Source: UBA5189 sp040389445 (GTDB taxonomy: Bacteria > Chloroflexota > Limnocylindria > Limnocylindrales > CSP1-4). Taken from it: 64,000 bases of DNA. Location: positions 248,001 through 312,000 of the forward strand of contig JAZJZX010000002.1 in the NCBI GenBank assembly GCA_040389445.1, written 5' to 3'. The number at the start of each line of letters is the position of its first letter. Within the stretch, counting starts at the first letter, position 1. The position numbers and the translations under genes are program-made. The notes under the pieces are model-generated. The model made no database searches. It saw nothing but the letters and a program-made list of their open reading frames with translations, and was not told the origin of the DNA. Below, in pieces: positions 17,483-25,945 of the stretch.

Positions 17483-18043
17483 ATGACGCAACGCACCGAC
17501 CGCATCGACGAACTGATCCGCCAGGAGATCGGCGAGATCATCGCGCGCGAAATCTCGGATCCCCGCATCGGGTTCGTGACGATCACGGACGTGGAGACCA
17601 CCCGCGATCTGAGCCACGCCAAGGTGTCCGCCAGCTTCATCGGCACGGCCGCCGAACGCGCCCTGGCGCTTGCAGCGCTCGGGCACGCGATGCCGTTCAT
17701 CCGGCACGAACTCGGCAAGCGCCTCCGGATTCGGCGCATCCCGGAGCTGCATCTCCAGGCGGATGACTCGCTCGTGCGCGGGACCAGGGTCCTCCAGCTC
17801 ATCAACGATCTGGGTTCCGGAGCCGACGCCTTGATCGCCTCGAGCCCGGAGGACACGTTGCCGACGCCCGTTGCACGACTGCCGCACGAAGGGGACGCCT
17901 CGGAGCCGGATCCGCCACCGGCGCTCCCGGACATGCCCGCCCATGCGGGCGGCGACCGACGGCCCGGCAAGCGCGGGCGAACCCGTGCGTCGACGGGGCC
18001 CCGCGGCAAGGCGACGTCGCATCGTCGGACGAACCGATCATGA
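17483..18043 (+). CDS. rbfA: ribosome-binding factor A, extended C-terminus
   Basis: RbfA is a KH-fold 30S maturation factor. The core (RIDELIRQEIGEIIAREISDPRIG, DLSHAKVSASF, LGKRLRIRRIPELHL) covers the first 120 residues, the normal size. The protein runs to 186 residues because of a proline-rich, then strongly basic tail that could add RNA contacts. It starts 34 bases after infB and overlaps the next gene by ATGA. Confidence 0.93.
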   Translation: MTQRTDRIDELIRQEIGEIIAREISDPRIGFVTITDVETTRDLSHAKVSASFIGTAAERALALAALGHAMPFIRHELGKRLRIRRIPELHLQADDSLVRGTRVLQLINDLGSGADALIASSPEDTLPTPVARLPHEGDASEPDPPPALPDMPAHAGGDRRPGKRGRTRASTGPRGKATSHRRTNRS

Positions 18044-19062
18044 GTGTGCGTCTCGACCCCTGGTTGCCCGCGGTTCCGACCTCGGTCGTGGCCAGGCTGG
18101 TGAACGCGCGCAACGCTCTCGTCGTGAGCCATGAGAACCCGGATGCCGACACCCTCGGGGCGGCGCTTGGAATCCGCGAGATCCTCGCGGCGCGCGGTGT
18201 GCCGGCGACCCTGGTCTGCGCGGACGTCCCGCCACCCCTGTACAACTTCCTGCCCGGTATCCTCGAGTTCCGGACGGACCCGGATCTGAAGGAATCGTAT
18301 GACCTCCTGGTCATCGTCGATTGCGGGTCGCTCGATCGCGTGGGGGCGGTGCGTGATCGGCACCCCGACCTGTTCGCCGCCCTGCCGACCGTCGTCATCG
18401 ATCATCACGCCTCCAACGGTGCGGCCGGGCCGAGTGACTGGGTCGACCCGGGTTCCGCGGCCACGTGCGAGATGGTCGCCCTGCTGGCCGCCGCGCTCGG
18501 AACTCCGCTGACGAGCGGCGCGGGCGCCCTGGCGACCGCGCTGATGGCCGGGATCGTGATGGACACCGCGACCTTCGCCCACCCGAATGCCACGCCGCGA
18601 ACGCTGGCCGTTTCCGCTGCGCTCGTCGAGGCGGGTGCGCCGCTGGCCGAGATCTCGCGCCTGCTGTACCGCTCCAAGCCGGATGCCCAGCTCCGCCTGT
18701 TCGGTCGTGTCCTGGATCGACTCCAGTCGAGCGCCGGTGGTCTCGTCATCCATTCGACCCTGACGACTGCCGATGTCACGGAAATCGGTGCCCTCAGCAG
18801 CCACTCCGAGGGGATCATCGACCTCCTGTCCCAATCCGAAGTGGCCGAGGTTGCCATCCTGTTCAAGGAGGCGGGTCCGACGACGACGCGCATCTCCGTC
18901 CGTACCAAGCCGGGCGGGGTCGACGCGACAGTCCTGACCGGATTGTTCGGAGGCGGTGGGCACGCCCGGGCGGCCGGAGCCAGCGTCGATGCTGATCCAG
19001 CGCAGGCCCGCGCGCGCGTACTCCCGGAAGCCGAGCGCCTCGCTCTCGCCGTTCGACGCTGA
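18040..19062 (+). CDS. nrnA: DHH-family phosphoesterase (NrnA-like)
   Basis: Bifunctional oligoribonuclease/pAp phosphatase family. The DHH catalytic motifs are seen: VVSHENPDADTLGAALG, VIVDCG, IDHHAS, and DTATFAHPNA. The DHHA1 substrate domain at the C-terminus ends in the glycine-rich GLFGGGGHARAAGA. Length 340 fits NrnA. The position between rbfA and truB is the standard one in Gram-positive genomes. Related DHH proteins can hydrolyse cyclic dinucleotides, so nanoRNA degradation is likely but not certain. Confidence 0.9.
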   Translation: MSVRLDPWLPAVPTSVVARLVNARNALVVSHENPDADTLGAALGIREILAARGVPATLVCADVPPPLYNFLPGILEFRTDPDLKESYDLLVIVDCGSLDRVGAVRDRHPDLFAALPTVVIDHHASNGAAGPSDWVDPGSAATCEMVALLAAALGTPLTSGAGALATALMAGIVMDTATFAHPNATPRTLAVSAALVEAGAPLAEISRLLYRSKPDAQLRLFGRVLDRLQSSAGGLVIHSTLTTADVTEIGALSSHSEGIIDLLSQSEVAEVAILFKEAGPTTTRISVRTKPGGVDATVLTGLFGGGGHARAAGASVDADPAQARARVLPEAERLALAVRR

Positions 19063-19064
19063 CC

Positions 19065-20054
19065 ATGGCTCGTCGGCCGGACCCCGGCGGCCTCGAAGGG
19101 GTCCTCATCGTTGCCAAGCCGGCTGGTCCGACGTCGCACGACGTTGTGGCGCTGGTCCGCCGCTTGAGCGGGACGCGACGCATCGGCCATGGCGGCACAC
19201 TGGACCCCTTCGCGTCCGGCGTCCTGCCGCTGTATCTCGGGGGAGCGACGCGCCTCGTCGAGTACCACCTCGGAGACCGCAAGCGGTATCGCGCCACCGT
19301 CTGCTTCGCGGCGTCCTCGACCACGGACGATCTCGACGGTGAATTGACGCCGGTGGCCGGTCCCATCCTCGAATCGGCAGCGGTGTCGGCTGCGCTTGCG
19401 GCATTTCGCGGTGAGATCAGCCAACGGCCACCCGTCTACTCGGCCATCCAGGTCGGTGGACGCCGTGCGTACGCCCTGGCCCGTCAAGGTGCTCCGCAGA
19501 ATCTGCCGGAGCGCGTGGTGACGATCCATGCGCTCGACCTCATCGCGTGGAATGCCGATGATCCGGCCCGACCGATCGCGATCCTGGACGTGGCCTGCTC
19601 TGCGGGAACCTACGTTCGCGCGCTGGCCCGCGATCTCGGGGCCGCCGTCGGCAGCGCCGCGTACCTTGGGGCGCTCATCAGAACGGCAAGTGGCCCCTTT
19701 GAACTCGGCCGAGCGGTGACCCTTGAGCAGTTGCGCGCGGCGGCGGTCGATGGCCCGGAAGGACTGGCCCCCCTGCTGCTGCCGTCCGATGCCGGCCTCG
19801 ACTCGCTCCCGGCGGTTCGCCTCACGGCGCCGGAGATCCGCGATGCGGCCATGGGTCGGTTCGTCCGGCCGGAGGCCGGCGTGACAGGCCTGCCTTCGGA
19901 CGCACCACTCCGGTTGGTGGATGAAGGAAACCGGATCGTGGGGATCGGCGTACTTGATGGACGTCGGATCGCCCCGTCGAAGATGCTGAGCGGGGTCCAT
20001 GCAGCATCGGACGATCCCGAGCCGGCCGGGCCGGAAGTCGGACATCCTGCATGA
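19065..20054 (+). CDS. truB: tRNA pseudouridine(55) synthase
   Basis: Makes pseudouridine 55 in the T-loop of tRNAs. The catalytic Asp lies in RIGHGGTLDPFASGVL near residues 40-55; KRYRATVCFAASSTTDD, RPPVYSAIQVGGRRAYALAR and SAGTYVRALARDLG follow as expected. The C-terminus (to residue 329) includes a small PUA-like part and a short acidic tail. It starts two bases after the DHH gene and overlaps ribF by ATGA. Confidence 0.95.
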   Translation: MARRPDPGGLEGVLIVAKPAGPTSHDVVALVRRLSGTRRIGHGGTLDPFASGVLPLYLGGATRLVEYHLGDRKRYRATVCFAASSTTDDLDGELTPVAGPILESAAVSAALAAFRGEISQRPPVYSAIQVGGRRAYALARQGAPQNLPERVVTIHALDLIAWNADDPARPIAILDVACSAGTYVRALARDLGAAVGSAAYLGALIRTASGPFELGRAVTLEQLRAAAVDGPEGLAPLLLPSDAGLDSLPAVRLTAPEIRDAAMGRFVRPEAGVTGLPSDAPLRLVDEGNRIVGIGVLDGRRIAPSKMLSGVHAASDDPEPAGPEVGHPA

Positions 20055-20899
20055 CTGAGCCACGGCGGAACCATCCCGATGTCGTGCACGGCATCGATGC
20101 CCTCGGTCGCGAACACGGGCGGCTGTTCGTGGTGGTCGGGGTATTCGATGGATTGCACCTGGGGCACCTGTACCTGCTGCGGCACCTGCAGGCAGCCGCC
20201 GCGTCCCACGCCGCACGCTCCGCGGTCATCACCTTCGATCATCATCCGGACGAAATCCTCATCGGCGCGGCTCCGCCGCTCCTGTGCGACCCGGAGGAGC
20301 GTCTCGACCTGCTCGCCGGCGCCGGCGTCGCCGTGACCGTCGTGCAGACCTTCGATTCTGCTCTTCGCATGACGAGTTACGACGCATTCATTCGACGAAT
20401 CGCCGATCGCGTCGACCTGGCCGGGTTCCTCATGACGCCCGATGCGGCGTTTGGGCACGAGCGCCGCGGGACTGCGGAGAGCGTGGCCGACCTTGGCCGC
20501 TCGCTCGGCTACGACGTCGTCGTGGTTCCGCCGATGCAACTCGCCGGCCGGCCGGTGCGAAGTGCCGAGATCCGCGCTGCGATCGAGGCAGGCAACATTG
20601 ACGCGGCATCCACGATGCTCGGACGGCCCTACGCGGTCGCCGGATTTGCCGACCGCGCCGACGGGCGGGGTCAGGTCGTGCACTTCCCGATGCCGGTCGC
20701 GCTTCCGCCGGCAGGGGAGTACCCCGTGGCCGTGCAACCGAGCGCGGGCGGTCCAGCCGTCTCCGGCGAGTTCACCGCCGTCGTCCGGCCGGACGGTACG
20801 ATCGAGCTGCCGACGGACGCCGTCAACCCGGCCCCGAACCGCATCCGTGTCACGTTCCGTGGCCGTGGCCCGAGCCCGATGGCCATGGATGGTGACTGA
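20051..20899 (+). CDS. ribF: RibF-type FAD synthetase, degenerate kinase half
   Basis: The N-terminal nucleotidyltransferase domain is intact in outline: VGVFDGLHLGHLYLL, ITFDHHPDEIL, and the acceptor region SYDAFIRRIADR. The family SSTxIR block reads RSAEIR. The C-terminal half should be riboflavin kinase, but the signature GxPTAN is replaced by HFPMPVALPP and the GxRPTF segment is missing, so I expect little or no kinase activity. Length 282 is slightly short. FMN adenylylation may persist; a separate kinase would then be needed elsewhere. It closes the nusA cluster. Confidence 0.85.
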   Translation: MTEPRRNHPDVVHGIDALGREHGRLFVVVGVFDGLHLGHLYLLRHLQAAAASHAARSAVITFDHHPDEILIGAAPPLLCDPEERLDLLAGAGVAVTVVQTFDSALRMTSYDAFIRRIADRVDLAGFLMTPDAAFGHERRGTAESVADLGRSLGYDVVVVPPMQLAGRPVRSAEIRAAIEAGNIDAASTMLGRPYAVAGFADRADGRGQVVHFPMPVALPPAGEYPVAVQPSAGGPAVSGEFTAVVRPDGTIELPTDAVNPAPNRIRVTFRGRGPSPMAMDGD

Positions 20900-20907
20900 C
20901 ACCCGTG

Positions 20908-20936
20908 TTGCCCGATGTGATCCTTCCTGCTACCAT
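20908..20936 (+). promoter_or_regulatory. promoter before rpsO
   Basis: TTGCCC (20908-20913) and TACCAT (20931-20936) are separated by exactly 17 bases. The predicted leader of about 50 bases ends in the rpsO ribosome binding site. Confidence 0.6.
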
Positions 20937-20992
20937 CCATCGGTCATAGTGCATTGGAACGCATACAGTCACGTTCGCTTTCGGAGGAACGA

Positions 20993-21262
20993 GTGCCGCT
21001 CGCGCGGGATGAAAAGCAGGAGATCATGACCGGGTTTGCCGTCAAGGACGGCGATACCGGATCACCGGAAGTCCAGGTCGCGCTCCTCACCGGGCGGATC
21101 ACGGACCTCACGGAGCATCTTCGGAGCTTTCCCAAGGACAACCATTCGCGCCGCGGCCTCCTCAAGCTCGTCGGCCAGCGCCGTCGCCTTCTCGCCTATC
21201 TCGTGAAGAAGGACAACACGCGCTACCGCGCCGTCATCGCACGGCTCGGACTCCGCCGCTAG
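20993..21262 (+). CDS. rpsO: 30S ribosomal protein S15
   Basis: Early 16S rRNA binder in platform assembly. I start at GTG 20993, since GGAGG lies five bases upstream and the family begins near LARDEKQEIM; the upstream in-frame ATG at 20954 would add 13 atypical residues. Landmarks are GDTGSPEVQVALLTGRI, HLRSFPKDNHSRRGLLKLVGQRRRLL and YLVKKDNTRYRAVIARLGLR. Length 89 is exactly typical. It is followed by pnp, the classic rpsO-pnp pair. Confidence 0.97.
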   Translation: MPLARDEKQEIMTGFAVKDGDTGSPEVQVALLTGRITDLTEHLRSFPKDNHSRRGLLKLVGQRRRLLAYLVKKDNTRYRAVIARLGLRR

Positions 21263-21277
21263 CGCCACGCCGCATCT

Positions 21278-21298
21278 GATCCCGGGCTCACCGGGGTC
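21278..21298 (+). terminator. hairpin between rpsO and pnp
   Basis: GATCCCGG pairs with CCGGGGTC (8 bp, one G-T) around GCTCA. No T-run follows. In E. coli the rpsO-pnp interval holds a terminator and an RNase III site for pnp autocontrol; a similar processing role is possible here but not shown. Confidence 0.4.
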
Positions 21299-21379
21299 GC
21301 GCGCATCGGGCGCCCGTCGGATCGACGCAGCCAGGAAACCCTCGTCGCCTCCTCCGCGAACCAGGAGGAACACCACCCC

Positions 21380-23962
21380 GTGTCCACAACCCTTGAGACC
21401 CAGATCGGCGGTCGAACACTGACCCTCGAGACGGGCAAGCTCGCTCGCCTCGCCGGCGGCGCGGTCACCATCCGCTACGGCGACACCATGGTGCTCGGCA
21501 CCGCCAACCGCTCCGACCCGCGGCCGGGCCTCGATTTCTTCCCGCTGACGGTTGAATTCGAAGAGCGAATGTACGCCGCGGGCAAGATTCCCGGCGGTTT
21601 CATCAAGCGCGAGGCGCGGGCGTCCGAGGCCGCGACGCTCGCCGCCCGCCTGACCGACCGGCCGATCCGCCCCCTCTTCCCCGAGGGCTACAAGGACGAC
21701 ATCCAGCTCGTGATCACCGTCCTCTCGACCGATCAGGAGAACGAGCCTGACGTCATCGGAACCGTGGCCGCGTCGGCGGCGCTGACCATCAGCGAGATTC
21801 CGTTCAACGGCCCAGTGGGCGCGGTGCGCATCGGTCGGATCGACGGTGCGTTCGTGGTCAACCCGACCTTCAGCCAGCTGGCCGACTCGGAGCTCGACCT
21901 CATCGTGTCAGGCACCCGTGACGCGATCATGATGGTCGAGGCCGGTGCCAAGTTGCTTCCCGAGGACGTCATGGCCGAGGCCATCCTCTTCGGGCACAAG
22001 GCGCTCCAGCCCCTCATCGACATCCAGGAGGAGTTGCAGAAGCTCGTCGGCAAGGCCAAGAGCACGCCGTTCCTTGAAGCCGGCACGGCGTCCGTGCTCG
22101 AGTTCGGAAGAGCCGTCGAGGCGGGCGAGGAATTCGTCGTCGTCGACGTCGAGACCACCGGCACCGACCCGAAGATGGCTGATCTCGTGGAGATCGCCGC
22201 GGTCAAGGTCAAGGGCGGCAAGATCACCGATCGGTGGTCCACGCTCGTGAACCCCGGCCGTTCCATCGTCGGCAACCAGATGCACGGCATCAAGGACGCG
22301 GACATCAAGAAGGCGCCGAGCCCCTCGGAAGCCGCGAAGCAGGCCATCAAGTTCATCGGCAAATCCAAGGTCGTCGGCCACTCGGTCGGCTTTGACCTCG
22401 GTTTCCTCGAGGCGGCCCTCGCCGACGGGACGCATTTTGGGCCCGGCAGTTACCTCGACACGCTGACCATCGCTCGTGAGGGTTACCCGGACCTCGAGAA
22501 CTACAAGCTCGAGACCCTGTCACGCTTCTTCGGCATCGAGCTGGCCCAGGCGCACCGGGCAGGCCCCGATGCCGAGGCCACCGCGAACCTCCTGATCTGG
22601 TTCGGCAACGACCTCCCTGCTCGTCTCAAGGCGCTTCGCGAGGGGATCGCCGCCTCGATCCGCGCGACCCGCGGCGACGGCGACAGCAAGGCGATCGCGG
22701 AAGCCGCGCGCCGCGAGGCCCGCGTCAGCAAGAGCCTGTTCAGCCTGGTCAACAAGAAGGTCGCCCGCCAGATGGCCCTCGACGAGGGAATCCGGATGGA
22801 CGGTCGTGGCCTGACCGAACTGCGCCAGATCTCGGTTGACGTCGGCGTCCTGCCCCGAGCCCATGGTTCCGGCCTGTTCACCCGTGGTGAGACCCAGGTC
22901 CTCACGGTGGCGACCCTCGGGTCGTCCTCGGATGTCCAGCGGATCGACACGATCAGCCCGAAGACCGAGAAGAAATACATCCACCACTACAACTTCCCGC
23001 CCTACTCGACGGGTGAGAACAAGCCGATGCGTGGCCCCAGCCGGCGCGACATCGGGCACGGCAACCTGGCTGAGCGGGCGCTCATCCCGGTCCTCCCGAC
23101 CCATGAGGACTTCCCGTACGTGATCCGGCTCGTGTCGGAGTGCCTGTCCTCCAATGGCTCGACGTCGATGGCCTCGACCTGCGGCTCGACCCTCGCCCTG
23201 ATGGACGCCGGTGTGCCGATCTCGGCCCCGGTCGCCGGTGCGGCGATGGGCCTCATCAGCGAGCCGGACGGCCGGTTCGTGGTCCTGACCGACATCCTCG
23301 GCAAGGAGGACTCGGTGGGTGACATGGACTTCAAGGTGACCGGGACGCGGGACGGCATCACCGCCCTGCAGATGGACATCAAGGTCCAGGGCATCAACGA
23401 GGCCATCATTCGCGGCGGCCTCAAGCAGGCCCTCGCGGCTCGTCTCGAGATCCTCGACAAGATGACCTCGGTCATGCCCGAAGCTCGTGGCCAGATGAGC
23501 GACTTCGCGCCGCGCATCACCACGATCAAGATCAACCCGGAGAAGATCCGCGAGATCATCGGCAAGGGCGGATCGATGATCCGCAAGATCCAGGAAGAGA
23601 CCCAGACCGAGATCAACGTCGAGGACGACGGCACCGTGGAGATCGCCGCCGTGAGCGGCGAGAACTCGCGCAAGGCGATCCAGTGGATCGAAAGCCTCAC
23701 CCGTGAGGTCGAAGTCGGCGCCCTGTACCTCGGCAAGGTCACCCGGATCATGGGCTTCGGTGCCTTCGTGGAGATCCTGCCCGGCAAGGAAGGCCTCGTT
23801 CGCATCGGCGAACTCGCCGACTACCACGTGCCGACCGTCGAGGACGTCGTGAGCGTCGGGGACGAGGTCATGGTCGTCGTGATCGAAGTCGATCGCCAGG
23901 GGCGGGTCAACCTGTCCCGCAAGGCGGCGATGCAGCGTCACCTGGCCAAGGATCCCGCCTGA
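21380..23962 (+). CDS. pnp: PNPase with inserted DEDDh exonuclease domain
   Basis: Phosphorolytic 3'-5' exoribonuclease with an unusual build. Residues about 1-215 are the first RNase PH domain; residues about 470-700 the second, with the DGR start and the SSNGSTSMAS active-site region; then KH (EIIGKGGSMIRKIQEET) and S1 (VGALYLGKVTRIMGFGAFV). Residues about 251-412 form a complete DnaQ/RNase T-like domain in the helical linker: VDVETTG (D256, E258), GHSVGFD (D339), and H392 with GPDAEA (D397), so all five DEDDh residues are present. The whole is 860 residues against about 700 normally. The AGGAGGA site supports GTG 21380. Confidence 0.96.
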   Translation: MSTTLETQIGGRTLTLETGKLARLAGGAVTIRYGDTMVLGTANRSDPRPGLDFFPLTVEFEERMYAAGKIPGGFIKREARASEAATLAARLTDRPIRPLFPEGYKDDIQLVITVLSTDQENEPDVIGTVAASAALTISEIPFNGPVGAVRIGRIDGAFVVNPTFSQLADSELDLIVSGTRDAIMMVEAGAKLLPEDVMAEAILFGHKALQPLIDIQEELQKLVGKAKSTPFLEAGTASVLEFGRAVEAGEEFVVVDVETTGTDPKMADLVEIAAVKVKGGKITDRWSTLVNPGRSIVGNQMHGIKDADIKKAPSPSEAAKQAIKFIGKSKVVGHSVGFDLGFLEAALADGTHFGPGSYLDTLTIAREGYPDLENYKLETLSRFFGIELAQAHRAGPDAEATANLLIWFGNDLPARLKALREGIAASIRATRGDGDSKAIAEAARREARVSKSLFSLVNKKVARQMALDEGIRMDGRGLTELRQISVDVGVLPRAHGSGLFTRGETQVLTVATLGSSSDVQRIDTISPKTEKKYIHHYNFPPYSTGENKPMRGPSRRDIGHGNLAERALIPVLPTHEDFPYVIRLVSECLSSNGSTSMASTCGSTLALMDAGVPISAPVAGAAMGLISEPDGRFVVLTDILGKEDSVGDMDFKVTGTRDGITALQMDIKVQGINEAIIRGGLKQALAARLEILDKMTSVMPEARGQMSDFAPRITTIKINPEKIREIIGKGGSMIRKIQEETQTEINVEDDGTVEIAAVSGENSRKAIQWIESLTREVEVGALYLGKVTRIMGFGAFVEILPGKEGLVRIGELADYHVPTVEDVVSVGDEVMVVVIEVDRQGRVNLSRKAAMQRHLAKDPA

Positions 23963-23980
23963 TTCTCGGACGCACCCGGA

Positions 23981-24007
23981 GGCTCCCCGGCGACGGGTCG
24001 GGGAGCC
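23981..24007 (+). terminator. terminator-like hairpin after pnp
   Basis: GGCTCCCCG pairs perfectly with CGGGGAGCC around a nine-base loop, and the flanks (GGA, CTCC) can extend the stem with one bulge. There is no T-run. The position just after pnp and before a fresh promoter suits a terminator. Confidence 0.6.
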
Positions 24008-24080
24008 CTCCAGCCAGACGGCCGCGGGGGCCGCGGATCCCCGGACAACCTCGCCCCGCCCCGGGTCCCCGATGAGCCGC

Positions 24081-24089
24081 TGCTATACT
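24081..24089 (+). promoter_or_regulatory. extended -10 promoter before asd
   Basis: TGC plus TATACT, then CGG, is the fourth copy of the promoter word shared with rplS, rpsB and nusA. No convincing -35 is visible. Confidence 0.6.
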
Positions 24090-24135
24090 CGGATCGTGCC
24101 CGCATGATCAGAATTCCCCGCGGAGCCATGCCCGG

Positions 24136-25206
24136 ATGAGCCACCGAGCCCCTCTCACCGTCGCGGTCGTCGGCGCCACCGGTGTCGTCGGCCGAACCAT
24201 GGTCCAGGTCCTTGCCGAACGGAACTTTCCGATCGGCCAGTTGCGACTGCTCGCCTCCGGGCGGTCTGCCGGTCGTATGGTTTCGGCCGCCGGCCGGACA
24301 GTCGAGGTCGCGGAAGCCACCGCGGATGCCTTCGACGGTGTGGACATCGCCCTGTTCAGCGCCGGCGGCGATACGTCCACCGACCTCGCGCCCAAGGCGG
24401 TGGCTCGAGGCGCGACCGTCATCGACAACTCCTCGGCATGGCGAATGGACCCTGGGGTGCCGCTGGTGGTGAGCCAGGTCAATCCGGATGACCTCGCCTG
24501 GCATGACGGGATCATTGCCAACCCGAACTGTTCCACGATGCAGCTCGCGCCCCTGCTGATGGCCCTGCGCGACGCCGTCGGGATCGAGCGGGTGGTCGTC
24601 GACACCTACCAGTCCGTATCCGGCACCGGCGCGGACGCCCTGGTGGAGCTGGAAACCCAGGTTCGAGCCCACGTGGCCGGAGAGTCGAAATCGGCCGTGG
24701 TCTACCCACACCCGATTGCGTTCAATGCGCTCCCGGAGATCGATGTCTTCATGCCCGACGGCTCCACGAAGGAAGAGTGGAAAGTCGTGGCGGAGAGCCG
24801 CAAGATCCTGCACCTGCCGGAGTTGCGCGTCGCCTGCACGGCCGTTCGGGTTCCGGTGTTCGTGAGCCACTCGGAAGCCGTTCATGTCGAGACCACGGCA
24901 CCCATCGACCCCGATCGTGCCCGCGCCTTGTTCGCGGCGGTGCCGGGAGTGATCGTCGAGGACGATCCGGCGCAGCATTCCTACCCGCTGGCCACGACCG
25001 CCGCCGGCCGGGACGACATCTTCGTCGGGCGCATCCGTCAGGACGCGTCGATCGCGGATGGGCGCGGGCTGTCGCTCTGGGTAGTCTCGGACAACCTGCG
25101 CAAGGGGGCGGCCACCAACGCCGTCGAGCTCGCCGAGGTCCTCGTGGAGCGGGGCTGGGTCCGGGCGGTCTCCCGGCGTGGCGATCGAGTCGAGGACCGC
25201 GCGTGA
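24136..25206 (+). CDS. asd: aspartate-semialdehyde dehydrogenase
   Basis: Reduces aspartyl phosphate to the semialdehyde on the route to lysine, diaminopimelate, methionine and threonine. The NADP site is VAVVGATGVVGRTMV; the catalytic Cys is in IANPNCSTMQL near residue 135; QSVSGTGADALVEL and the later HSEAVHVET histidine region are as in the family. Length 356 is typical. The stop overlaps the GTG of the glycosylase gene, so these two unlike genes are co-translated. Confidence 0.96.
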   Translation: MSHRAPLTVAVVGATGVVGRTMVQVLAERNFPIGQLRLLASGRSAGRMVSAAGRTVEVAEATADAFDGVDIALFSAGGDTSTDLAPKAVARGATVIDNSSAWRMDPGVPLVVSQVNPDDLAWHDGIIANPNCSTMQLAPLLMALRDAVGIERVVVDTYQSVSGTGADALVELETQVRAHVAGESKSAVVYPHPIAFNALPEIDVFMPDGSTKEEWKVVAESRKILHLPELRVACTAVRVPVFVSHSEAVHVETTAPIDPDRARALFAAVPGVIVEDDPAQHSYPLATTAAGRDDIFVGRIRQDASIADGRGLSLWVVSDNLRKGAATNAVELAEVLVERGWVRAVSRRGDRVEDRA

Positions 25207-25931
25207 ATTCCGACGAGCGCCGATCGGCGCTCGAGGTCATCGCTGCCGAGGTCACCACGTGCACGCGCTGTCGTCTCCACGTGGCGCGGACCAGGGCCGT
25301 GCCTGGAGAGGGTCATCCGGACACGGAAGTCGTCTTCGTCGGGGAGGGACCCGGCATGAACGAGGATCGTGCCGGCCGTCCGTTCGTCGGGCGTGCCGGT
25401 GACCTTCTGGTGCGTTTCCTGGGCATGATCGGCTGGAAGCGCGAGGAAGTCTTCATCACGAATGTCGTCAAGTGTCGGCCTCCGGACAATCGGGATCCCG
25501 AGCCGGACGAGATTGCCGCCTGCCTGCCGTACCTCCAGCGCCAGCTCGAGGTCATCGACCCCGCCCTCGTGGTGACCCTTGGGCGCCACTCGATGGCACG
25601 GTTCATTCCCGGCGCGAAGATCAGCCAGGTGCACGGAACCAGCCACGAGATTGATCGTGCGCTCGGGGCGGGCGACGCGATGGTCTACGCGATGTACCAC
25701 CCGGCCGCGGCGCTGCGCTCGGCAGATGTCGAACGCCAGAGCTACGACGATGCAGCCGGCATTCCGGCGGCCCTGCTCGAAGCGCGACGCCGGCGCGAAG
25801 CGGCACGCTCGACCCTGACGACGGCCGTCCCCCGCGACCCCGAACCCGCGCCAACCGCCGTATCGTTGAGCGCGACAGTCCCTGGATCAACCACCATTGA
25901 TGCGGCGCCCGACGCGCCGACCCTCTTCTGA
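25203..25931 (+). CDS. family 4 uracil-DNA glycosylase (Fe-S)
   Basis: Removes uracil from DNA. Family 4 traits are visible: cysteine pair CTRC near residue 20, FVGEGPGMNEDRAGRPFVGRAG (uracil pocket), NVVKCRPPDNR with the third Cys, AACLPYL with the fourth, and the late YAMYHPAAALR histidine motif. These four Cys bind a [4Fe-4S] cluster in characterised members. The GTG start overlaps asd, giving 242 residues with a low-complexity C-terminal tail of about 40. Confidence 0.93.
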   Translation: MNSDERRSALEVIAAEVTTCTRCRLHVARTRAVPGEGHPDTEVVFVGEGPGMNEDRAGRPFVGRAGDLLVRFLGMIGWKREEVFITNVVKCRPPDNRDPEPDEIAACLPYLQRQLEVIDPALVVTLGRHSMARFIPGAKISQVHGTSHEIDRALGAGDAMVYAMYHPAAALRSADVERQSYDDAAGIPAALLEARRRREAARSTLTTAVPRDPEPAPTAVSLSATVPGSTTIDAAPDAPTLF

Positions 25932-25945
25932 ACGGAACCACCAAC

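Noticed and set aside
15451..18963. A very long (1170-codon) open frame on the minus strand under infB, rbfA and nrnA
   Set aside because: It is antisense to conserved genes; its length comes from GC-rich codon bias, and the translation has no family likeness.
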